This document shows, piece by piece, positions 18,150-26,487 of a stretch of DNA of 64,000 nucleotides. The translations under genes were made by a program, and so were the position numbers. The stretch is from positions 124,001 to 188,000 of the forward strand of contig NZ_CP022605.1 in NCBI RefSeq assembly GCF_002278035.1, in the 5' to 3' direction. This DNA comes from Ochrobactrum quorumnocens (GTDB lineage: Bacteria > Pseudomonadota > Alphaproteobacteria > Rhizobiales > Rhizobiaceae). Under the pieces are notes generated by a model. It had not been told where the DNA came from, did not search any database, and worked only from the letters and a program-made list of their open reading frames with translations. Each line of letters starts with the position of its first letter. Within the stretch, counting starts at the first letter, position 1.

Positions 18150-18355
18150 TGATATTCATAATCCTTAGTGAGGTTGAAATTCCATGCCATCGATAGTTAC
18201 TTTGGTTCGTTATAACATAGTAACAAAAGTTTCAATCTTTGCGTTATATAGTGCCGTAGACTTCACTGAATATCAAGTTATTGCGCGGTCCCTCATTGAC
18301 TAACGATAACCCGTAATCAAAAATACCCAGCGACCAATTAAAGGAGAGATAATCG

Positions 18356-18796
18356 ATGGCTATTGAAGATACCAACGAAATCGTGGAAACAGCTTCGCAA
18401 GATAGCATTGCTCCGGCTAAGCGAGCTAAATCCAAAACGCGGGCACGTAAAAGCGCACCAGCTCAAGAGGCCGCTTCTGCTGACACTGCAGCAAAATTAA
18501 CGCGCAAGAAATACACCTTTGCCGAGCGCGCCAAATTACTGGCCTCAATCTCCAAAGACCTGAAGAATAGTGATACCACTGTTAAGACGGCCTTGACGAA
18601 AGTAGGCATCAGCGAGCAGACATATTATAACTGGAAGAAAGCTTCCGAAACGAAGGACCATGTTGAACCCGTTCAGCAGAGTGACGAACTTAAAGCTTTG
18701 GTTGAACTGGAAGCTGAGAACCAACGTTTGCGTAAGGCTTTAGCGACAAAGCTTCGGAATGAGAATGCGGAACTCCGTAAGCGTCTTGGATTATAA
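18356..18796 (+). CDS. SyrB-like transcriptional regulator
   Basis: Encodes 146 residues. AAAGGAGAG precedes the ATG. A basic, alanine-rich N-terminus (AKRAKSKTRARKSAPA) leads to a transposase-type helix-turn-helix (YTFAERAKLLASISKD, then KVGISEQTYYNWKKASE) and a C-terminal zipper, ELEAENQRLRKALATKLRNE. This layout matches the Sinorhizobium SyrB family, described as repressors of syrM. It is divergent from the gene at 17625-18149, with a 206-base AT-rich gap between them. It may derive from the OrfA of an IS3-type element. DNA binding is very likely; its targets are unknown. Confidence 0.75.
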   Translation: MAIEDTNEIVETASQDSIAPAKRAKSKTRARKSAPAQEAASADTAAKLTRKKYTFAERAKLLASISKDLKNSDTTVKTALTKVGISEQTYYNWKKASETKDHVEPVQQSDELKALVELEAENQRLRKALATKLRNENAELRKRLGL

Positions 18797-18969
18797 AGCG
18801 GAGTTTTGAGCGCTCACTTCTCAAATTGAAATGAGCCGCAATGGCGACAGATAGTTCGTGTATCCGTCTTCGGGCGGAATGCGAACTACCAACCTCTTTA
18901 TCGCCTTTATATACATTGTCTGCTAACTTGTTTCGATAAGCCCTATGATGACATTCTTGAGGAACAAGT

Positions 18970-20259
18970 TTGTATTTTGAAATAATCACCGTCGTGCTGC
19001 TCACGATTCTGAACGGCGTCCTTGCCATGTCGGAACTTGCAGTGGTTTCTTCGCGCCCCGCAAGGTTACGAGTGCTTGCAGACAAGGGCAGCCGAGGAGC
19101 TCAGATGGCCATAACTTTGGCCGAAAATCCAGGGCGCTTCCTGTCGACGGTGCAAATTGGTATCACTCTGGTCGGCGTTTTGTCGGGAGCATTTTCGGGC
19201 GCCACTCTCGGTGCACGTCTCACAGGCTGGCTCATAACTCAAGGTGTGTCTCCATCTGTCGCTGACGCTTTTGGCGTAGGCTCGGTCGTGGTCGCAATTA
19301 CTTATCTCTCGTTGATCGTAGGTGAACTGGTTCCCAAACAGATTGCACTTCGCGAACCTGAATTTATAGCGAGCCGCGTAGCCCCCAGTATGGCGATCCT
19401 TTCGAAGTTTGCCGCGCCGCTGGTATGGCTCCTGGATACATCTGGTCGGCTTGTGTTGAGATTGCTTGGCCAGTCGGGCAAATCGAGTGACGGTGTCACG
19501 GACGAAGAAATCAAAACCGTGCTTGCCGAAGCCCACAACGCGGGTGTGATCGAGACTGAAGAATCTCGGATGATCGCAGGTGTTATGCGCCTCGCTGATC
19601 GTACTGCACGCGGACTCATGACGCCACGTCTCGATGTGGAAATGATAGACATTGAGGACAATATTGAAGATATTCGCGATCAGTTACAAAAGTCCAATCG
19701 ATCTCGTCTCCCCGTTAGGGGTAAGAATTCGGACGAAATAATCGGCGTATTGCAAGCTCGGGATTTTTTCAATCAGCTTTCATTGCAAGGAAGAGTTGAC
19801 CTTAGCAACCTCCTCAAGGAAGTGCCAGTTGTTTCTGACTTTTCTGACGCGCTCGATGTTGTCGAAGCTATCCGTGGCACACCAACCCATATGGTGCTCG
19901 TTTATGACGAATACGGGCATTTTGAAGGGGTTATTACGGCTGGCGATGTGATGGAGGCCATCATTGGCGCCATGCAAGAAGATCATATTGAGGAGCAAGC
20001 TATCGTTCGTAGGGCTGATGGCTCTTATTTAGTCTCGGGCTGGATGCCAATTGATGAGTTTTCGGAATTCATGCGCTTTCCGATAGAAAACGATGTCGAA
20101 TACAATACGATTGCTGGCTTTGTGCTTGAAGAGTTGAAGCACCTGCCCGATGTCGGTGAAACTTTCAGCAGAAATGGCTGGGTTTTTGAGATTGTCGATC
20201 TTGACGGTCGACGAATAGATAAGCTGCTTATTAAATCTGAAGAGCCACAGACCGAGTAG
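18970..20259 (+). CDS. CNNM/CorC-type membrane protein (hemolysin family)
   Basis: Encodes 429 residues. The start is TTG at 18970 after GAGGAAC; no closer ATG keeps the first membrane helix. Residues 1-180 are the CNNM (DUF21) membrane domain with about four segments and the conserved AMSELAVVSSRPARL and GELVPKQIAL motifs. Two CBS domains follow (RGLMTPRLDVEMIDIEDNIE and THMVLVYDEYGHFEGVITAG), then a CorC/HlyC C-terminal domain. The family is tied to magnesium or cobalt efflux and to metal homeostasis. It is monocistronic and ends in a hairpin shared with the convergent gene. Confidence 0.85.
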   Translation: MYFEIITVVLLTILNGVLAMSELAVVSSRPARLRVLADKGSRGAQMAITLAENPGRFLSTVQIGITLVGVLSGAFSGATLGARLTGWLITQGVSPSVADAFGVGSVVVAITYLSLIVGELVPKQIALREPEFIASRVAPSMAILSKFAAPLVWLLDTSGRLVLRLLGQSGKSSDGVTDEEIKTVLAEAHNAGVIETEESRMIAGVMRLADRTARGLMTPRLDVEMIDIEDNIEDIRDQLQKSNRSRLPVRGKNSDEIIGVLQARDFFNQLSLQGRVDLSNLLKEVPVVSDFSDALDVVEAIRGTPTHMVLVYDEYGHFEGVITAGDVMEAIIGAMQEDHIEEQAIVRRADGSYLVSGWMPIDEFSEFMRFPIENDVEYNTIAGFVLEELKHLPDVGETFSRNGWVFEIVDLDGRRIDKLLIKSEEPQTE

Positions 20260-20262
20260 TTC

Positions 20263-20291
20263 TTCGCGCGTGCTCAATAAACACGCGCGAA
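20263..20291. terminator. Bidirectional hairpin between convergent genes
   Basis: TTCGCGCGTG (20263-20272) pairs perfectly with CACGCGCGAA (20282-20291) over a 9-base loop. It separates the CNNM gene from the minus-strand monooxygenase gene that ends at 20301. Confidence 0.6.
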
Positions 20292-20300
20292 TGCAATGAG

Positions 20301-22100
20301 CTATTTGGTATGGTGGACTGCCTGCAATTGATAGACAGGCGTTTCTATTCCCTCCATACGGGCTTTGAGCTGCAACGACAGGTATTGGGAATAGTGACGC
20401 GACTGATGCAGGTTACCCCCATGAAACCACAACGCTTCCTGTTGGGTGGGCTTCCACATGTTACGTTGTTCTCCTTCCCAAGGGCCGGGGTCTTTTGGCG
20501 TTTCGGATCCCAATCCCCAGACTTTACCAATCTTGTCTGCTGTCTCCCGGTCAATGATATCTTCGACCCAGCCGTTCATTGAGCCATAACCTGTCGCATA
20601 AACGATGAGATCGGCGGGTAACTCTGTGCCATTGGTGAGCTTGACCGCGTTTTCGGTGATCTCTTCGATCCGTCCGGATGCAAGCTTGATTTTACCATCA
20701 ATGATCAACTGTGAAGCGCCAATGTCGATGTAGTAACCTGATCCCCGCCGCAGATATTTAAGAAACAATCCCGATCCATCGGCGCCGAAATCCAATTGAA
20801 AACCGACTTTTTCGAGTGCTGCATAGAAATCAGCATCGATCTCGCGGATCTTGTCATAGATGGGTTTCTGGAATTCATGCATGATGCGATAGGGAAGTGA
20901 AGCAAATATCAGATCAGCTTTGGCAGTAGTGACGCCGTTCTGCAAAGCCTCTTCGGAATAAAGCGCGCCGAGCCCGTGCTTCATCAGTGGCTCAGACCGG
21001 ACGATATGGGTCGATGATCTTTGAACCATAGTTACATCTACGCCAGCTTCGCAAAGTGCGGCGCAGATATCATGAGCCGAATTGTTAGAGCCGACGACAA
21101 CAACCTTTTTACCCTTATAACCATCGGGGCCCGGATGCCGGGAGGAATGCTGTTGCTCCCCCCTAAAGCGGTCTTGGCCTTTCATGCCTGGAATGTTCGG
21201 CTTGCCAGACATACCAGTTGCAAACACAAGCTGTTTAGGACGCAGAATGACCGTCTCGCCATCGCGATCAATGACGACAGACCATTCCTTTTTCGCTTCG
21301 TCCCATCGCGCAGACTTGACCGTGGAGCGTGTCCAGTAGTTCAGTTCCATCACTTTGGTGTAGAATTCCAGCCAATCGCCGATCTTGTCCTTCGGTGCAA
21401 AAACCGGCCAGTTTTTTGGAAAATCAATATATGGCAAATGATCATACCAGACCGGATCATGCAGGCAGAGTGACTTGTAGCGTTTGCGCCAAGAGTCCCC
21501 CGCGTTTTCGTTGCGCTCAACGATGATCGTCGGCACCCCGAGCTGGCGCAAACGCGCTCCCAGTGCAATGCCGCCCTGCCCTCCGCCTATAACCAGCACA
21601 TAGGGCTGCTTCTCATAACCAAGCGTTCGAGCTTCCTCTTCGCGCTCTTCCTTCCACGTCTTGGCTCCAAGGTCCTGACCGTGCTTTGCCCCAAGCGGTC
21701 GGGTAAAGCCGGATTTTTCCTCATGTCCTTTCAACTCCGACATGACCGTAAGAAGGGTCCATATCTTGCCACCCTTCAAGCGAATAAGACCATATCCGCG
21801 TGCAACATCAGTCTCGAAAGTTATCCAGCTTTCCGTAACGCCATCGGCCTCCGTTGCGGCTTCGCCAGCGGCCACGAGCCACTTGGTTGGCTTAACCAGC
21901 TGCAACTGTGATTGCAGCATGTCACGCACCTCATCGTGCCCTTCTACAGTCTTAATGTTCCAGGTAAAGGCGACGAGATCGCGCCAGTAGCAATCATCAG
22001 CGAACATCAAAACGGCGTCATCGACCCGCCCCTCTTCAAGTGCTGCACCGAATTTATCGAGAAAGGTCCGAACCAGCACGGTTTGTGTTTTCTCAAGCAT
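20301..22100 (-). CDS. SnoaL-FMO fusion flavin monooxygenase
   Basis: Encodes 599 residues. Residues 1-130 are a SnoaL/NTF2-like domain (FGAALEEGRVDDAVLMFADD); residues 165-580 are a flavin monooxygenase with FAD motif IGGGQGG (172-177), the fingerprint FRGEQQH (F312-H318) and NADPH motif VVGSNNSAHD (337-342). The second Rossmann motif has Ser in place of the second Gly. Such enzymes oxygenate ketones or soft nucleophiles; the substrate is unknown. It follows the dehydrogenase by 60 bases under the same sigma-54 promoter. GGAGG before the ATG supports this start. Confidence 0.85.
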   Translation of the reverse strand: MLEKTQTVLVRTFLDKFGAALEEGRVDDAVLMFADDCYWRDLVAFTWNIKTVEGHDEVRDMLQSQLQLVKPTKWLVAAGEAATEADGVTESWITFETDVARGYGLIRLKGGKIWTLLTVMSELKGHEEKSGFTRPLGAKHGQDLGAKTWKEEREEEARTLGYEKQPYVLVIGGGQGGIALGARLRQLGVPTIIVERNENAGDSWRKRYKSLCLHDPVWYDHLPYIDFPKNWPVFAPKDKIGDWLEFYTKVMELNYWTRSTVKSARWDEAKKEWSVVIDRDGETVILRPKQLVFATGMSGKPNIPGMKGQDRFRGEQQHSSRHPGPDGYKGKKVVVVGSNNSAHDICAALCEAGVDVTMVQRSSTHIVRSEPLMKHGLGALYSEEALQNGVTTAKADLIFASLPYRIMHEFQKPIYDKIREIDADFYAALEKVGFQLDFGADGSGLFLKYLRRGSGYYIDIGASQLIIDGKIKLASGRIEEITENAVKLTNGTELPADLIVYATGYGSMNGWVEDIIDRETADKIGKVWGLGSETPKDPGPWEGEQRNMWKPTQQEALWFHGGNLHQSRHYSQYLSLQLKARMEGIETPVYQLQAVHHTK

Positions 22101-22160
22101 TATAATTTCCTCCCATGGAAGTTGATGTCAGGCTCTCCCAAGCCCGACAGTGAAATAATG

Positions 22161-23240
22161 TTATCTTTTCAGATCGATCAGGATTTTCAGCTGGGTACCC
22201 GCTGGATCAAGCAACCTGTCAAAGCCTTCAACAACTGCATCCTCCAACGCGATTGTTTTGGTCACGATCTTGCTTGCTGGTATCTGACCGCTTGCAATCA
22301 GCCGAGCTACACGCGGCCAATAATGGGTGGGATATGCCCACGAGCCTCGAATATCGATGTCCTTGAATGTAACATCGAACCAGTTGAGTGGGTTCTCATG
22401 GGGGTGCAAGCCCGTCTGTACCACAACGCCTTGTTTTCGGACGGCATCAGTGCAATTCTTCAATGCGTGCTCATTGCCGACGCACTCAATAGCAACGTCA
22501 CAACCAACATTACCTTCGGTTTCCGCGCGAACTACCTCACCTACATTTTCTGATTTCGGATTAATGGTGCGAACATCACCAAGCTTTTCACGTGCCAGCT
22601 GCAAACGTGTGTCGTTTAGATCGGAGAGGAATATTTGTGACGCACCTGCGGCGCGTGCTGCCATTGCTGTCAAAATGCCAATTGGCCCAGCACCAGTGAC
22701 AAGGACGCTGTTACCAGCCGTAACGCCGCCCCGATCACAGGCATATACCGCCACTGCGGTTGGCTCAATGAGCGCTGCTTCTTCGTAACTAAGATCGTCA
22801 GGGATTGGCTGAACATTATAAGCGTTCAACAAAGCCATTTCAGCCATACCGCCCGAGTGCCAGGAAAGGCCCGCCAATGCCAGACTGGTACTCAGGTGAT
22901 AGAGGCCACGATCAGCAAAATAGTCGCCCGCGCGAGGCATGATGAGCGGCTGTACTGATACACGGTCGCCAATTGTTACGTGCGTTACATCACTTCCCAC
23001 GGCTTTGACCACGCCGCCAAATTCATGTCCCAGAATTTGCGGGGCACCCGCCTTGGTGAATGGATGTGGTTCGGTTGGAATAAAAATCGGGCCATAAGCA
23101 TATTCGTGCAAATCGGTCCCACATATCCCACAGAAGCAATTTTCGATCAGCACCTGATCAGGCTCGATATCGGAACCGGCTGGCGCCGACACGTTTTCAA
23201 CACGCAGATCCTTGGCAGCATAAAAGCGCAAAGCACGCAT
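22161..23240 (-). CDS. 2,3-butanediol-dehydrogenase-like zinc alcohol dehydrogenase
   Basis: Encodes 359 residues. GGAGG selects the ATG at 23240 (MRALRFYAAKDLRVENV). The catalytic zinc motifs are GICGTDLHEY (Cys40) and GHEFGG (71-76). The four-cysteine structural-zinc loop is absent and replaced by PRAGDYFADRGLYHLS, which is typical of butanediol dehydrogenases. The NAD site is VTGAGPIGIL. It probably oxidises a secondary alcohol to a ketone, which the downstream monooxygenase could then oxygenate. It is the first gene after a sigma-54 promoter and follows the activator gene. Confidence 0.85.
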   Translation of the reverse strand: MRALRFYAAKDLRVENVSAPAGSDIEPDQVLIENCFCGICGTDLHEYAYGPIFIPTEPHPFTKAGAPQILGHEFGGVVKAVGSDVTHVTIGDRVSVQPLIMPRAGDYFADRGLYHLSTSLALAGLSWHSGGMAEMALLNAYNVQPIPDDLSYEEAALIEPTAVAVYACDRGGVTAGNSVLVTGAGPIGILTAMAARAAGASQIFLSDLNDTRLQLAREKLGDVRTINPKSENVGEVVRAETEGNVGCDVAIECVGNEHALKNCTDAVRKQGVVVQTGLHPHENPLNWFDVTFKDIDIRGSWAYPTHYWPRVARLIASGQIPASKIVTKTIALEDAVVEGFDRLLDPAGTQLKILIDLKR

Positions 23241-23274
23241 ACATAACTCCTCCATTTGCATCATTAAATGAGAG

Positions 23275-23290
23275 AGCAAGCTGCGTGCCA
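23275..23290 (-). promoter_or_regulatory. Sigma-54 (-24/-12) promoter of the dehydrogenase-monooxygenase operon
   Basis: On the minus strand TGGCACGCAGCTTGCT matches the RpoN consensus TGGCACG-N4-TTGCW exactly. It ends 34 bases before the dehydrogenase ATG. Confidence 0.85.
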
Positions 23291-23361
23291 AATGCGAGAT
23301 AAGGCATATGTGTTTGATTATTAATGCTTTTAATTAAAGTGACGCTTATGAAGGGAATAAC

Positions 23362-23400
23362 TGCAACAGTCTTAGTGCAACACATGTTGCAACTGTTGCA
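23362..23400. promoter_or_regulatory. Nested palindromic upstream activator site
   Basis: TGCAACAGT (23362) is inverted at 23392-23400 (ACTGTTGCA), and inside it TGCAACA (23376) is inverted at 23385-23391 (TGTTGCA). It lies about 70-110 bases upstream of the sigma-54 promoter and just after the activator gene, where an enhancer-binding protein should bind. Confidence 0.7.
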
Positions 23401-23403
23401 TTC

Positions 23404-25281
23404 TCAGTGCGAGAGTTTCAAACGGCGATGGATCGTTGACCGATTGACCCCGAGTTTTCGCGCAAGCGCGGAAATATTGTTGCAGCATTCATCAAGCTGG
23501 CGACGCAAGATGTCCGCATCGCTGCGGAAATTTAAAGCAGCGCTATTGACTTGAAAATGATCTGGCAGACAGTCTGTCGTGATGATTGCATCTGTTGCAA
23601 TCGCTGCTGCGACACGCAAGGTATTATCAAGTTCACGGAGATTCCCAGGCCAGCTATAGGTCGCCAAGGCCTTTCGTGCGATGCGATCAATCGTGATTGT
23701 TTCGCCTTCTTCCTCGCCGATGCGTCGTAGAAGATGATCAACAATAGGGTCTAAATCCTGCCTATGGCGCAACGGCGGCAATTGCAGTGTTGCAGCATTA
23801 AGGCGATAGAGCAGATCTTCGCGGAAACGCCCTTCTGCGACCAGTCCCGCAAGGTCGCGATGTGATGCCGAGAGAAGCCGGAATTTGACTGGCTTCGGCT
23901 TCAATGCGCCAACAGGCTGTACTTCATTTTCCGAAAGAACGCGTAACAGGCGGCTTTGAAGTGTGAGCGGCATATCACCAATTTCGTCCAGAAACAGAGT
24001 GCCGCCGTTGGCGGCTTCAATAAGGCCAATCTTGCCCTTCTGCATAGCGCCGGTAAAAGCACCGGGCACATAACCAAACAGTTCCGATTCAATCAACTGT
24101 TCGGGAATTGCCGCGCAATTCACCGCAATGAAAGGTCCGGGCTTAGCGCGGCTGTCATGAATTGCGCGTGCTAGATATTCTTTGCCGCTGCCGGTTTCAC
24201 CTTTGATGAGGATCGGCAGATGACGATCCGCCAGTTTCGCAGCCCGAGCCTGAAGAGCTTCCATTGCGGGATCTCCGAAACTCAAATGGCGTAAAGCTGC
24301 TGGTAGCCGCACCGATGCTACGACCGGTGATGTCCTGAAACTACTGACAGGGGCGATGGCGCTTGCAAACAATGCAAGACCATTACGCGCACGAACCAGA
24401 CGTTCGCCGTTTGGGCGTCCACGCATCAGGTCGGGGAGCTTGTCAATGTCGATATCAAAAACATCTGAAATCGACTGGCCAACAAGGTCTTTTGTTGAGA
24501 CGTTGTTTAGGCCCATGCCTCGCGCAACGACGCCAAAGCCACCATGCGTCATTCCTGTAATCAAGCCGTTACCGTTGATCGTAACTGCGGCGTCGGGATC
24601 AACATCAAGAAAATCTGGCAGTTTCGCCAGCCGCAATACCCAGTCCTCGTGTGCTCTGGTCATCAAATTGGCAAGCTCAATGCGCCGTGCCGTAGAAGCG
24701 ACCAGATGAAGCGCGAGTTGCTGGCTCGCCTTCGCGGTTGGTGACCGCAATTGCGAGATATCGAGAACCGCCGACAAATCACCAAATGTATCGAAGATTG
24801 GTGCAGCTGTGCAGGTCAAGCCAATATGACATGCATCGAAGTGGTCATCCTGGTGAATGATAACGGGCTTTCCCGAAACTATGCAGGCTCCCACCGCGCA
24901 AGTTCCAGCCCGGTCTTCCGACCATTCAGATCCAAGATACAGTCCAGCCTTTCGAAGCTGATTGTCGAATGTCGGATCGCCCATAAACTCGACGGTGACG
25001 CCACGCGCATCCGATAGCAACAATACGTAGCTTTGATCGGCTACCTGTCTGAAAAGCGCTTCGAGCCCCGTTCGTCCGATGCGGATGAGTTCTTCCGACT
25101 GTTCGCGATGCTCCCGCAAAAGAGTGTCAGGTACGATATAGGCTTCCTGCGTCTGGGCCGGATTGAGCTGATAATCGTTGAGACACCGCAGCCAGGATTG
25201 GATAACAGGACGATCACGGTCAGACGCTCCGCCCATAGCGACGCGCTCAATCTCCTTGATGTGCGACAGTGTCGACACCAT
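23404..25281 (-). CDS. AcoR-type sigma-54-dependent activator
   Basis: Encodes 625 residues. GGAGG sets the ATG at 25281. Residues about 60-190 form a GAF-like sensor ([20 protein letters not shown]). A PAS-like part follows, then an AAA+ domain with Walker [13 protein letters not shown], the sigma-54 contact motif GAFTGA (in [15 protein letters not shown]) and Walker [13 protein letters not shown]. The C-terminus is a Fis-type helix-turn-helix ([20 protein letters not shown]). AcoR-type proteins turn on alcohol/acetoin/ketone operons; here the target is the operon just downstream. The ligand is unknown. Confidence 0.88.
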   Translation of the reverse strand: MVSTLSHIKEIERVAMGGASDRDRPVIQSWLRCLNDYQLNPAQTQEAYIVPDTLLREHREQSEELIRIGRTGLEALFRQVADQSYVLLLSDARGVTVEFMGDPTFDNQLRKAGLYLGSEWSEDRAGTCAVGACIVSGKPVIIHQDDHFDACHIGLTCTAAPIFDTFGDLSAVLDISQLRSPTAKASQQLALHLVASTARRIELANLMTRAHEDWVLRLAKLPDFLDVDPDAAVTINGNGLITGMTHGGFGVVARGMGLNNVSTKDLVGQSISDVFDIDIDKLPDLMRGRPNGERLVRARNGLALFASAIAPVSSFRTSPVVASVRLPAALRHLSFGDPAMEALQARAAKLADRHLPILIKGETGSGKEYLARAIHDSRAKPGPFIAVNCAAIPEQLIESELFGYVPGAFTGAMQKGKIGLIEAANGGTLFLDEIGDMPLTLQSRLLRVLSENEVQPVGALKPKPVKFRLLSASHRDLAGLVAEGRFREDLLYRLNAATLQLPPLRHRQDLDPIVDHLLRRIGEEEGETITIDRIARKALATYSWPGNLRELDNTLRVAAAIATDAIITTDCLPDHFQVNSAALNFRSDADILRRQLDECCNNISALARKLGVNRSTIHRRLKLSH

Positions 25282-25403
25282 GATTGTCCTCCTCTGTCCG
25301 AATGCTCGCATAAGAAATATGAAGACTCAAGACGTCATGTGAAGTTTTAAATGCGCCTGTTTCTCTACGCCGCAACCATCATCGCCAGCCGTGTATTCAC
25401 GGC

Positions 25404-26393
25404 TTGCCTTCTGACATGAAGATGAGTAATTTAATCATCTTTAATATGTTCATTCGGCGACGCCGAAAGGCGATTTTTGTTGGGACGATCAAAACGTTGA
25501 GCTTCTGGCACTCTATGATTTGGAACGCCGACGGCATTCGTGTCACCGCTCCGGTAAAATGGCGTGTATTGGATGGATTGGTGAGCGTCTATTGGGAAGC
25601 TGAGAGCCCTTCTGGTGCCTCCGGATATTTTTTATCCCACGATCCGCGTATTATGATCTTTTTTCAGGATGTGTCGTCGAAGATACGTATATCAAACAAA
25701 AGCGGATCGCAGTATCTGCACCAGCGTCCTATGACGCGAGCAATCTACATTCCCGCAGGCGTTCCTCTTTGGACGAATACAATCGCCTCGCATAGTTTCT
25801 CTCATCTGAATTTGCACTTCCATAAGGATCGTCTGCTTAAATATCTGCGGCCCTCACTCGGTATATCGCTGGCGATGACAACTGTGCGCAGTCCTGTGGA
25901 ATTACAAGATATCGGTGCGCTCGAAATCCTCGCGCGTCTTCTTGAAGAAGAAGTTTCCAATCCTTCCCAGCATTCGCTTTATGTTGAAAACCTGATCGGC
26001 ACCATTTTGGCACGCTTGCTTGTGGCACCTCGAATTGAAGACAAACAGGGCAATGGCCGGCTCACTCAGGCGCAAATCAACAAACTCAATGCGCGTATTG
26101 GTGTTTCCAATGACGGGCGGCTCAGTGTTTCCGAGATGGCTGCGACTGTGGGGTTATCGGAGAGTTGGTTTTCTAATGTCTTCAAACAAACAACGGGTCA
26201 AACTCCACTCCAATGGCAACTTACAAAGCGCATTGATCGTGCTCAGGAGTTGTTGTGTCTCAAGGATGCGACAGTCGCAGGAGTCGCTGCTCAGTTGGGG
26301 TTTACCGATCAAGCTCACTTGACCAAGGCGTTCAGACAGATTGTCGGCGAAACGCCTGCGGCTTGGCGCAGACTGCAACAAAACACGCAGTAG
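25404..26393 (+). CDS. AraC-family regulator of the first siderophore system
   Basis: Encodes up to 329 residues. The start is uncertain: none of the in-frame ATGs at 25404, 25416, 25422 or 25515 has a clear ribosome site. The C-terminal 100 residues are an AraC/XylS double helix-turn-helix (RLSVSEMAATVGLSESWFSN, then VAGVAAQLGFTDQAHLTKAF), and the N-terminal half is a ligand domain. Such regulators next to TonB receptors often sense the siderophore. It converges on the receptor gene; direct repeats before that gene are possible targets. Confidence 0.75.
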   Translation: MPSDMKMSNLIIFNMFIRRRRKAIFVGTIKTLSFWHSMIWNADGIRVTAPVKWRVLDGLVSVYWEAESPSGASGYFLSHDPRIMIFFQDVSSKIRISNKSGSQYLHQRPMTRAIYIPAGVPLWTNTIASHSFSHLNLHFHKDRLLKYLRPSLGISLAMTTVRSPVELQDIGALEILARLLEEEVSNPSQHSLYVENLIGTILARLLVAPRIEDKQGNGRLTQAQINKLNARIGVSNDGRLSVSEMAATVGLSESWFSNVFKQTTGQTPLQWQLTKRIDRAQELLCLKDATVAGVAAQLGFTDQAHLTKAFRQIVGETPAAWRRLQQNTQ

Positions 26394-26448
26394 TCTTTAC
26401 GGGGCATCGAGCCTGTAGTCAGGCAACCGCCAATTTGAAACGATGGCA

Positions 26449-26487
26449 TCACCCTGTCCGTATAGGCGGACAGGGTGATTTTCTTTT
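26449..26487 (+). terminator. Strong intrinsic terminator after the AraC gene
   Basis: TCACCCTGTCCG (26449-26460) pairs perfectly with CGGACAGGGTGA (26467-26478) over a 6-base loop, followed by TTTTCTTTT. It overlaps the last codon of the convergent receptor gene. Confidence 0.85.
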
